NCBI GenBank assembly: GCA_006503535.1
Contig: QYRS01000001.1
Location: 3,162,001-3,226,000 of the forward strand
Length of the DNA: 64,000 nucleotides
Origin: Arthrinium phaeospermum
Taxonomy: Eukaryota > Ascomycota > Sordariomycetes > Amphisphaeriales > Apiosporaceae
Direction of reading: 5' to 3'
Shown piece after piece: positions 33,600-42,777 of the stretch (within the stretch, counting starts at the first letter, position 1; the number at the start of each line of letters is the position of its first letter). A program made the position numbers and the translations under genes. The notes under the pieces are model-generated. The model saw nothing but the letters and a program-made list of their open reading frames with translations. It was not told the origin of the DNA and did no database searches.

Positions 33600-34655
33600 A
33601 TGGCAGTCAAGCAGTACGAAATCGCCGCCGAAGTTGGCACCCGCAACCCCAAACTGGGTAGCACAGGCCACCGAGACTGGGTGACGGGCGACACTCCTCT
33701 GGAGGGCCTTGTGCGCGGGTCGCGTGGCACCGAGCTTTTCTTGTCCGCCCACGGCCCGCCGAGGGAGCCGGGACAGCCAGTCGTCATCTTCGAGGCGGGG
33801 ATTGGCGCCTGCAGCTCCAGTTGGGGACCCGTCCGCCGATTCCTAGACCCGCGCATCCGCAGCTACTGTTACGACCGAGCTGGCTACGGTCGCAGCCCAC
33901 CTCCGCCCACCAAGTCCCGCCGCCGCACCGCGGAGACCCTGGCTGGGGAGCTATTCGACACTCTCGCTTCGGCGGGTGTGCTCCCCCCCTACATTCTGGT
34001 GGCACACTCGTTCGGCGCGCTCGTGGCCCGCGAGCTGGTAGAGATGCTGGGCCCGTTTGACGTGGTCGGCTTGGTTCTGGTTGACGCAAACCAGGAGAGG
34101 GCTTACAAGCTCATCGAGGAGCCCCTGCAGCCGCTGGCCTCGCTGGCCGGACCCAGAGGGTTGGCGCTGCTCGACCAGTCCGGCATGCTAGCGGGCGGGG
34201 ACCGCTACACGGCCGACGAGCTGCATCGGCTGACGCTGGACGCGGAGAGGGAAGCCGAGGAGAACACGTCGGCGGGCGAGGCGGCGCTCTTGGAGGTCAG
34301 CTCCGAGTTGCTCGCGCGAAAAGGCCAGTTCGAGGCCATGGCTCTCATGATGCAGCCCGTGACCGTCATCCGGGGCGACACGAAGCGAGACTACCGGCGG
34401 GTCATTGCCGCCACTCGGCGGCGTTCCGATCTGGATACCGATGACAGACGGATACTCGAGAGCCTCCACGAGTTTGTCGAGAAGGAATTCGATGGGCGGG
34501 ACAAGGATTTGCAGCGAGAACATTTGCTCTTGTCAGCCAACAGCCGCTTCGTGCAGGCGTTGGAGAGTGGCCATGCCGTCATCGCCACAGAGCCGCAGCT
34601 GGTCGCGGAGGAAGTGTCGAGCATATGGGAGAGCTGCTTGGGTGGCAGGCTTTGA
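33600..34655 (+). CDS. Alpha/beta hydrolase
   Basis: A single exon of 351 aa. The oxyanion region is EAGIGACSSSW (near residue 65) and the nucleophile elbow AHSFG has Ser137. A conserved YDRAGYGRS block lies near residue 93. The histidine is probably that of SGHAVIATEP near the C terminus, a typical context for the catalytic His. There is no signal peptide. The substrate cannot be predicted. It is unrelated in detail to the hydrolase at 11008, so the two are not recent duplicates. It shares the palindrome-bearing divergent promoter with the degraded oxygenase, which suggests it is the right-hand member of the cluster. Membership is inferred. Confidence 0.8.
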   Translation: MAVKQYEIAAEVGTRNPKLGSTGHRDWVTGDTPLEGLVRGSRGTELFLSAHGPPREPGQPVVIFEAGIGACSSSWGPVRRFLDPRIRSYCYDRAGYGRSPPPPTKSRRRTAETLAGELFDTLASAGVLPPYILVAHSFGALVARELVEMLGPFDVVGLVLVDANQERAYKLIEEPLQPLASLAGPRGLALLDQSGMLAGGDRYTADELHRLTLDAEREAEENTSAGEAALLEVSSELLARKGQFEAMALMMQPVTVIRGDTKRDYRRVIAATRRRSDLDTDDRRILESLHEFVEKEFDGRDKDLQREHLLLSANSRFVQALESGHAVIATEPQLVAEEVSSIWESCLGGRL

Positions 34656-35272
34656 GAAACAAGAAGCGCAGTCGATGCGCACAACTGGACGGCCCGACAA
34701 GGATTGATTCGGAGTAATGTAGATGTCCGGCTGCCGGCTAAATAGGTCAGCCACTCAGCTGCGCGGTCATCATCGATCAATCGGATGCTACGGGGGAGGG
34801 GCCGGAGGGTGACTAAGACGTCGGGGGTAAAAGATCAAATATTTGACCGAAAATACCAAAGCCTGACTAAACACCCGATAACCAGGATGACATTGAAGAT
34901 AAGAGGGCTATTTTCCTGTACTTTATGCCATGTGGCTAGCTAGCAATGCTTATATTATGTACCACAGGCCACTCAGGTCTTCGTATCTTACCTCATGCCC
35001 CCCTTCAGCTCGCTGACAGTCGTTCGGGCCCTGGTTCAGACCATCCCCCCTCAATGTAAGTCGGGTTACACAAACTCGCGGTTTCGGCACCAGCAACGGA
35101 GAGCGAAAAGTCCGTCCCGCCTGTCCTGTATTGTCAGCTAGACTTAATCAGCCAGCTAGGGATAGAAAAGCTCCCGGGAGATGGGCTGCTGCTGCTGTGC
35201 CGCTACGGCCATGTAAAGCCTTCCAAGTTCGTTCTAACAACCTTATCCCTGGCCAATTTCCTCGGTATAGCC
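34656..35272. other. Intergenic region
   Basis: Promoter region of the second MFS gene. No palindrome copy and no coding frame is supported. Confidence 0.5.
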
Positions 35273-37278
35273 ATGAATCGAGAAGCGTTTCTAAACAGCG
35301 CCTCCGCGCTGGAGCTGCAAGACGTCCGCCACACCCCGGGCTCCAGCACCAAAGCCCCGACCGAAGAGGACCTGACGCGGGCGCCGTCCGGGCAGCCCAA
35401 AGACGAGGACGATGGATCCGTGAGGCAAGGAGAGCAGGGCCCGGTACAGGACGCCAACCTCGTCGACTGGGACGGGCCCGACGATCCAAAGAACCCGCAG
35501 AATTGGACCTGGAAGCGGAAGCTGGTGACGACGGTCGTGCTCGCCCTGTGCACGTTCTCCGTCTCGTTCGGCAGCAGTATCCTGGCGTCTGCCATCGGCG
35601 TGCTGTCGAAGGAGTACGGGGTCAGTCCGACGGTGACTACTCTGAATGTCACGCTTTACGTTCTGGGGTTTGCGGCGGGCCCCTGGGTCTGGGGGCCCAC
35701 CTCCGAGTAGGTCGACAATTTGGAAACGTTAGAGGAGCTTGAGGCCCAGCAGACTGACCTGAGCAAACGCAGGTATGTCGGACGGTATTGGCCCCTCGTG
35801 ATCGGCTACATCGGGTTCATGTGCTTTACGGTGGGCGTCGCTTGCGCGCAAAACTTGCACACCATCATGATCTGTCGATTCATGCAGGGGGGTTGGGGCG
35901 TCGCGACGGTCACCGTCGTTCCGGGAGTCTTCGTCGATCTCTGGGATATCCGGACCCGCGGTCTTGCTACCATCGCTTGGGCGGCGACTATTGTCATCGG
36001 TCCCACCATGGGGCCTATTATCGGAAGCTTCACGGTCAAGAATGAAAATCTCGGCTGGCGATGGACCATGTGGTAAGAAAGCATCTCATCGATCATCGCA
36101 AAGACTATCGCTACATGCTGCACTCTTTCTGACCCGGTTTCGGTATACTTACAGGTTCACCTTAATCATCTCCGCCTTCTTCTTCATACTTGTCCTAATA
36201 TGCTTCGAAGAGACATGGGGCCCCATCATCCTCCAGAAGAAGGCCAAGCGACTGCGATACGAGACCAAAAACTGGGCCCTGCACTCGAAACGAGACGAAG
36301 CCCCCGTGGACTCGAGAGCGCTGCTGCGCAAATATGGTCTGAAGCCCTGGCAGATGCTTATTCGCGAGCCGATCCTGGTTTGCATATGCATGTACAACAG
36401 TCTCATCTACGGGGTCATATATCTCACCTTCGAGGTCGGTAGCTTGCGAGTTTGCATACACGAAGTGAAGAGTCAGGTCACTAACAGGGTATAGGCATTT
36501 CCATATACCTTCGGCACGGTGCGGCATTGGGAAGATGGTGTATCGTCGCTGCCGTTCCTCTCGCTCTTGGTAGGGTACCTCGGGGCGGCTATCATCCAGA
36601 CTTTTATCCATCTGCAGATAGTTGACAAGAAGCTGGCTCAGGGTAAGGAGCGATACGACCAACGCCATTCTTTATCATAGAACCCGCCACTGACAGGTAT
36701 ACACTAGGTATTCGCCCTGCTCCTGAGGACCAGCTCCCAACGATGATTCTTGGAAGCTTCCTTCTAACAATTGGTAATTAGAACACCAACTCCGTCTAAT
36801 GGAATGCACCAGACTGACATGTAGCCCATCATCAGGCCTCTTTTGGTTTGCGTGGACATCGTCTCCCAATATCACCTGGGTTCCGCAAGTCCTCGCCGGT
36901 CCCTTCATTGGCTGCGGTATCAACATGGTGTTCGTCCCATGCCTAAACTACCTCATCGAATGCTACCTCGTCGACGCGAACAGTGCATTGGCGGCCAACA
37001 CCATCATCCGCAGCGCCGTGGCGGCCGGCTTCCCCCTTTTCGCGACCCCAATGTTCGCCAACCTTGGAGTGGCTTGGGTACGTCCATCTCTCTCCTCCGC
37101 CCTTTTTCATCTGCATGGCAGACACAATCATCTTTACCAGACGCTGTACTAATTTGATTATTAGGCAACCTCGGTGCTGGGCTTCTTGTGTGTCGCATTC
37201 ATACCGGCGCCCATTGTGTTCTACCTTTACGGCAAGAAGATTCGGGGATGGAGCAAATTCGCGTTCGATATAAACTAG
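35273..37278 (+). CDS. MFS transporter, 12-TM DHA1 type
   Basis: Seven exons: 35273-35706, 35773-36072, 36155-36434, 36495-36642, 36708-36773, 36836-37077 and 37165-37278, giving 527 aa. The N-terminal 75 residues are hydrophilic and include VDWDGPDDPKNPQNW, the segment that precedes TM1 in the fungal FLR1/TPO-like DHA1 group. Then follow about 12 hydrophobic segments with WGPTSEYVGRYWP (motif A position), QGGWG and GPTMGPIIGSF (motif C). A long charged loop lies between TM6 and TM7 (KKAKRLRYETKNW). Such pumps export drugs, polyamines or metabolites at the plasma membrane. The gene lacks the cluster palindrome, so I treat it as a neighbour rather than a cluster member. Confidence 0.88.
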
Positions 37279-37675
37279 CTAGGAGCTGGCCGTCTACTAC
37301 TTCACTTTCTGTTTTCGTGTAAGCCTAAAAGACTTAGCAAGTGGTCAGTTTTTGGCCGTACATACCAACTCCTATTCAACATTGTACTATGTATCAGGCT
37401 AGCGGTATATATCCAATAGTACTTTGGCCATGTTCCCGACTACTTCTATATGCGAAAGACACCTTTGGTTTGTTAATGTTTTGAGGCATTATATCTTACG
37501 GAAACACAGGTATAAGTCACGTGCCAATAGAACTGTTGGGACGGCCGGGGGATCTTCCTTATCCCTTACTTGTCCAATGTAACCCTACCCAAGTGCTGGG
37601 AACAACCAACCTTCACCCTTGTCTCCAACTACACTACACTGGTCTACCCTCAGGTAATCTGCAACCTCAAATGCA
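37279..37675. other. Intergenic region
   Basis: About 400 bp, AT-rich at the left. It is the 3' end of the MFS gene and the promoter of the dehydrogenase gene. Nothing else is recognised. Confidence 0.5.
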
Positions 37676-38800
37676 ATGGAAAGTTCCAAGGGAAGCATCA
37701 TTATGACCGGCGCCAACGGCGGCCTAGGTTGCGCCATCGTCCGCCGGATCATCACGACGCCAGAGCTTCTCCACTATCACGGAATCTACCTTGTCCGCGA
37801 TGCCTCCCAGGCCACTACGCTCAAATCTGCGCTTGCAAATGTACCTCCGTCGCATTCCTACGAGATCATATCGCTAGAACTCTGTCGACTGGCCAACGTG
37901 CGCGAGATGGCCCGGGGTCTCAAGTCTCGCATTGCAGCGGGGGAGATCCCGCCCATCCGTGCACTTCTCTTACTCGCCGGGTACACGGATGCGGGTCTAC
38001 AGCTGTGGACTGATGAAGGGTTTGACGTGGCGTTTGTGTCCAACTATTTGGGCCATTGGCTGCTGACCATGATGTTGCTCGAGAGTATGGACCGGGAAGT
38101 CGGGCGCATCATCATACTCGGCAGCAGCTCTTACGAGTAAGTCTATATGCTCTCACCTCTTTTGGCATGTGGACCGGTGTGTAGGCAGCAGCTGATAAGG
38201 GGTCCGTCCGTTAGCGTCGAACACCCTTCCCACTCGTTTGACGGACAGTATGTGGACGAGAAGTGGAAGCTCTTCTTCCGCGACGACAACCTCGACGCCA
38301 TCGCCCACGGCACCTGGAGCAGCAACGACGACCCTACCAGCCTGGCCCGGCAGGCCGGCACCCGCCGCTACGGCGTGGCCAAAATGTGCAACGTCATGAT
38401 GATTGCCGAGCTCCAGCGCCGCCTCGACGCCGACCCGGTCCTGCACCGACTGTCCGTCGTGGGGGTCGAGCCTGCCGTCATGGGCACGGGCCTGCTGCGG
38501 CGCGGCAACTGGCTCGTCTCCGTGCTCATATGGCCCATTATCATCCCTCTGCTGGCCCCGCTGCTCACGTGGCTCTGGCCGAACGGGGAGATCCGGACTA
38601 CCTACAAGTCGGCCGGGGACGTGCTGGCGGCGGCGTTCGAGGCGGGGGATAGGTTGAGGGGGCAGTTTCTGAATGGGTCGGAGGTTTTGACGGTGGTGCC
38701 GGAGGCTGCGGATGCGGGGAAGCGGCGGATGGTTTGGAGGGATAGTGCGAGGTATACTAAGCTGGAGGAACAGGATACTGCGCTTGTTCACTGGAAGTGA
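37676..38800 (+). CDS. Short-chain dehydrogenase/reductase
   Basis: Exons 37676-38136 and 38215-38800 (78-nt intron) encode 348 aa. The cofactor loop is TGANGGLG (residues 11-18). The conserved Asn is in SNYLGHWLLT, the Ser in LGSSSYD (the last residue is completed across the splice), and the catalytic Tyr and Lys in YGVAK. This is a complete classical SDR tetrad. A hydrophobic stretch late in the protein (VSVLIWPIIIPLLAPLLTWLW) could anchor it to a membrane, as in retinol-dehydrogenase-like fungal SDRs. Substrate unknown. No palindrome copy lies upstream, so cluster membership is not supported. Confidence 0.88.
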
Positions 38801-39222
38801 GAAATGGCACTGTTTTGGCTGTGTTGGCCGTAGCTCAGCACGCCTTCCCTTTGGTGGGTTGCCTCGGGGGATTTGAGTTCACTCGCAACCAGACTCCCCT
38901 GAAGACAAGAGCCATGCTTGCTCTGTCAGTTCTACCTTATAAGTCCCAATGACTTAGATCACCCTTGACCGGGCCGGTGTAGCCTAGCGGTAGTATTCTT
39001 ATTCATATACTTAAAGGCAAGAGGGTTCAACTCCCTCTGCGGTCACTTTTTTCAGCCCCGCTTCTGGTCATTCCTTTCTTTTTTGGTCCTATTATGACCT
39101 GCATATAGAATTTCCCTGACACAAGTCCAGAGAATATTCAATGAGTATGCTATAACATTGATGATCATGCATTGTTTTTATGATGCTTTGAAGGTCTAGT
39201 TATTGTTCATTCTTCTCCCTAT
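38801..39222. other. Intergenic region with a tRNA-like relic
   Basis: It lies between the 3' ends of the dehydrogenase and the FAD oxidoreductase. It holds the tRNA-like sequence 38967-39045 and no protein gene. Confidence 0.5.
38967..39045 (+). pseudogene. tRNA-like sequence, probably a tRNA pseudogene
   Basis: Box A-like TAGCCTAGCGG (38980-38990), box B-like GGTTCAACTCC, a perfect T-stem GAGGG/CCCTC and a T-run directly after the 3' end are all present. GACCG at the 5' end pairs with CGGTC at the 3' end. The D arm and anticodon arm do not fold into a standard cloverleaf, and six extra bases seem to lie between the acceptor and box A. An anticodon cannot be assigned. A decayed tRNA or tRNA-derived short element is the best description. 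Confidence 0.4.
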
Positions 39223-40338
39223 CTACTGCTCTTTGCTGAATCGATCCAGCTGAAAGTCGACAAGAGCAGGATCACTAACACCCGTCATAATCTGCTTCGT
39301 CAAGAGGTCGCCCACAATAGCCGCATTCGTGACCCCAGAGTGCATAACCGCCACAGTAAGCCCCTTCAACCCCGTCGCGCCTAGAATAGGGATCCCATCC
39401 TCGGGATCCGGCCGCGTGCCAATCGTATAGTAGTCATATTCGAGATCATCGCCGCCCACCAGCGCCGCCTGCACCTTCTCGAAGAGCGCGTCAGCGTCCC
39501 CCTGCGGGTTGTCGCCGGGGTCGCCGCCCGAGTAGTCAGCCCCGGCGCGGATGCGGCCCTCGTCGACGGTCTGGCGCACGTGCAGCTGGTCCGAGTTGAT
39601 GACCGTGTTGAGCAATTTCTCTGATACGGGCTTCGAGTTGATGAGCATGCCCTGCCGGCCATTGACGGGGAGTTTAATGTTCTCTGTCGCCAGAAGTGGT
39701 ACGCTGCCCAGGCCGCCAGCGAGGACGACGTGGTCGCCCAGGATCTCCTTGCCGTCTTTGGTGAGGACGCCTGTGACCTTAGTGGTGCCGTCGTCGGCGG
39801 CGTCGCTCTTGACGAAGCCCTCGACGGTGTTGACGATGACCTTGGCGCCCATGTACTCGACGGCATGGTCCAGCAGCTGATGCGCAGCAACACTAGCCTC
39901 GAGAGTCCCCTCCCCGCCGGCGAACAGTCCCCACTCCGGGACGTACTCCGTCTCGAACCCGGGCTCAATCTCGCCAATCTCAGTACGGTTGACGCGCACG
40001 ATGTCGTAGCCCCAGGCCTGGTGCTGCTTCTCGTACTTCTCCAGCTCGTCAGGCGACATGCTCCACGTGACGGAGCCGCCCCAGTGCAGCGGCAGGCCGC
40101 CGGGCACCTCGTCGGCGATCTCGGCCCAGCGCTTCATGGAGCGCACGCGGAAGTCGTAGTAGAACTTGGGGTTGTCGTACGCCGCGTTGACCCAGGCGAA
40201 CGAGTTGGGCGTCGCGACGCCGCCCGGGTGCTCGGCGACGACGGTCACGTTGGTCTCGTGGGCGAGGTGCCAGGCCAGGGAGGCGCCGACGATGCCGCCG
40301 CCGACTACGACGACGTTGGAGGGGGGTTCGAAGGCCAT
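39223..40338 (-). CDS. FAD-dependent oxidoreductase, DAO family
   Basis: A single exon of 371 aa from the ATG at 40338. The N terminus has the dinucleotide-binding fold VVVVGGGIVGASLAWHL, followed by a NSFAWVNAAY block and a C-terminal GLKGLTVAVMHSGVTNAA segment, as in the D-amino-acid/glycine oxidase-like (DAO) family. Earlier in-frame ATGs at 40419 and 40461 would add 27 or 41 residues without domain content; the model starting just before the FAD fold is the more economical. There is no signal peptide from this start. Probably oxidises an amine or amino acid. The substrate is unknown. Confidence 0.85.
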   Translation of the reverse strand: MAFEPPSNVVVVGGGIVGASLAWHLAHETNVTVVAEHPGGVATPNSFAWVNAAYDNPKFYYDFRVRSMKRWAEIADEVPGGLPLHWGGSVTWSMSPDELEKYEKQHQAWGYDIVRVNRTEIGEIEPGFETEYVPEWGLFAGGEGTLEASVAAHQLLDHAVEYMGAKVIVNTVEGFVKSDAADDGTTKVTGVLTKDGKEILGDHVVLAGGLGSVPLLATENIKLPVNGRQGMLINSKPVSEKLLNTVINSDQLHVRQTVDEGRIRAGADYSGGDPGDNPQGDADALFEKVQAALVGGDDLEYDYYTIGTRPDPEDGIPILGATGLKGLTVAVMHSGVTNAAIVGDLLTKQIMTGVSDPALVDFQLDRFSKEQ

Positions 40339-41865
40339 GTTGGGCTTAGGGGGCGATTGACTTGAGGATAGAGGTACCTGCGAATCGGGGGTTTGGGAGA
40401 TGAAGGTGGAGGCTCTCATACTTATAGGCGCAAATGCATCCCAGATCTGCAAGAGCCGCATGATCGCAGATGGTCGGGATTGACCGATGTCACTTCGGCT
40501 GGGAATTGGACTGTTCGAATTGCCTTTCAGGGCCTCGCCTGCCTCTTTCGGGACCGCTCCGTGATAAGATGCGTAATCTCTCCTTGGCTGATATTGTTTG
40601 CCGTCTGCGTTGTGTAGTAGCATACACCAAGCGGGGTGTGAATGGTGGATTGTGCCAAGATGGCGTTATCACCAAGGGGGCAAAGGTTCAGCGATAGCGG
40701 AGCGGGGGTGTGGAGGTTTCCCCCCGGCACTTAGCCGATGGCGATCGGCAACTTTCCGCGGAGCCGACTTAGAGTAACTATTCTTCAACTCCGCCACGTG
40801 CCGTGATTTCCAGAGTTGTCTTCCAAGTAGCAACAGTTGCCCCCTGGAGTTGAGAATATCGTCACTTTCAAGCTGGGCAATGTCCGACTGGTTCCGCGAC
40901 ATGTCGAAGTTGATGTCCAATTTTTGTTCATTAAATCGGCAACCCGTCTGCTTCGGAGCACCATTATCGTGTCGTGGCTATCGAAGATTAGATTGGGAAT
41001 GTGTCAGATGTAGTTGCTCCCACTTGATATGATTTGGGTTGATTTTATGTCAAATCCCAGACACTGGTGCTACCTGGGAAAGGGGCAACAGGGGCTGAGG
41101 GTCCATCGACCACAGAGCAGTCGCCTAACAAGGAGTCACTGTAGAAGACTCTTTGAATTGACAATAGCTCCACAGAGGCTTGCATACTTTTCATGTAAGC
41201 CCTTGTAGTGTAATGTCCCCATGTTTAGACGGCATCGCTTCCACCTAATATAGTGCAAGTATTGCACCTTCAATCGATTTTGATGTATTGGGTACCAAGC
41301 ATTCCCGGTACGTAAAGGTTTGGGTCGTTTTGCGACCGTATGAATACTGTCTGTCATCAGTCCGACGACTCCGAAAGTCCTTACGGGCTCGAGGAAACGG
41401 CGTATTATTCAGGTCAGTCAAGCCATGTTTCAGGATCTTCGACAGCAAAACTAGATTAGAGCAGCTTCCAGGTGTAGTCTGACGTGAGCAATAGATGGCG
41501 CTTGTCTGAGGCTTTTGGTCAAATAGAAAGGACTGGGAATGGACTTTGCAGATACTGGATACGTGGCTGGAACCGCTTCATCTGGAACAAGAAAGACCTC
41601 TTAAATCCAAACAAAAGAGTCCAAAAGGCAAGGATTCTCGAGACAAAGAGTTCTCGGGTATAATGAATATTGTCTATTAGAATTCTTTGTTCAGAAGACA
41701 TGATGAATAGTATTCTAGACCATCCATAGACTCTGGATAAAATGTATAAAGCTCACCCCTGGTCAGGCAACTAGAGCCAAATTTAGCAGACACCCTCAGA
41801 CTTTCACTTTCACCAGCAGCCTCTACACTCGCTCTAACTCTTACACTTACATTCTTTACTTGAAC
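40339..41865. other. Intergenic region
   Basis: About 1.5 kb with no supported gene. A TATAAA at 41745-41750 lies 116 bp upstream of the next start codon and is a plausible core promoter. Confidence 0.5.
41745..41750 (+). promoter_or_regulatory. TATA box of the small Cys-rich gene
   Basis: TATAAA 116 bp before the ATG at 41866, with a pyrimidine-rich leader in between, the usual fungal arrangement. Confidence 0.4.
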
Positions 41866-42198
41866 ATGCCTTCCTTCGCCACCGTCTGGGAGTACACCTG
41901 CGGCCACACCCAGGAGACCCAGCACCTCTCCCGGGGAGAGGACAGTCAGGTGATCAAGGAGACCCTTCCCGTGGCGACTCGCTGTCGCCTGTGCATCTGC
42001 CGGACGATGCTATCTGCCGTCAGCAGCAACATCACCTGCTTGACCATCAGTGCCGTCCAGGAAATCGAGGCCGAGATCCAGGGCATGAGCCAGGGCGAGA
42101 CCAGGCGGTTCATCAAAGCGCTCTCGCAACGGGTGTGTCTCCCCAGAGACGCGGAGACCTTTCAGGTCGCACTGGGCGAGCTGGTGGCTTGCAACTAG
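41866..42198 (+). CDS. Small Cys-containing protein, function unknown
   Basis: A single exon of 110 aa. I do not recognise a named family. Two Cys-bearing elements, YTCGH near residue 11 and RCRLCIC near residue 41, are spaced like half-sites of a small zinc-binding module; the remainder is charged and helical in appearance. There is no signal peptide and no transmembrane segment. A good TATA box and a codon use like its neighbours support expression. Confidence 0.55.
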   Translation: MPSFATVWEYTCGHTQETQHLSRGEDSQVIKETLPVATRCRLCICRTMLSAVSSNITCLTISAVQEIEAEIQGMSQGETRRFIKALSQRVCLPRDAETFQVALGELVACN

Positions 42199-42777
42199 GA
42201 AGGGCCTTCGGGCCCGGGGTGTAAGCAATATGCCCAGGACAGACACATTTCGCGGGGCGAAAGGAAGATCGGAGGCTTGATTCAGGCTTGTCATTTACTT
42301 TTCTTTTTCATACGCGTATAATAATATTAATAGATAATAGACATGTACAATTACCAATCATGGTCTTTGACGAGCTTCCAAGTTTTCAGTGAGATTGGTT
42401 GGATCGTGGCCGTCAATGGCGCCAAAACCGACCGGGATTTGACGCCGCGCCGTAGCGCTTTGATTAACGCAATCCGTAGCACCCCTGGCGCCTCTAATAC
42501 CCCAAAAATAGGGAGTCCCCCACGCTATTCCCCAGAGGTTCCTTCCCCCCAGAACGGCCCCCACGCGCTGTGACCCCGACGGTTTCTGACCCGAGCTGCC
42601 CGCCTCCCCACTTTGCCGCGCTCTCGAATCTCAGCTCCTACCTCCCATCTCATCTCACCAAACCCAATCTCTACCTAATCTATATCTCAATCTTTGATGG
42701 TGCGCTAATCAGTTGCTTGTGCTTGAGCTTGACGTTTTGGTGCTCTTTTAGCACACCTAGTAGCTTGGCGGCAATGA
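42199..42777. other. Promoter and leader of the C2H2 regulator
   Basis: About 580 bp, with a pyrimidine-rich stretch before the start codon. No gene is seen. Confidence 0.5.

Noticed and set aside
34656..42198. Inclusion of the second MFS, SDR, DAO and small Cys-rich genes in the cluster
   Set aside because: Plausible enzyme types, but no copy of the cluster palindrome upstream of any of them; kept as neighbours.
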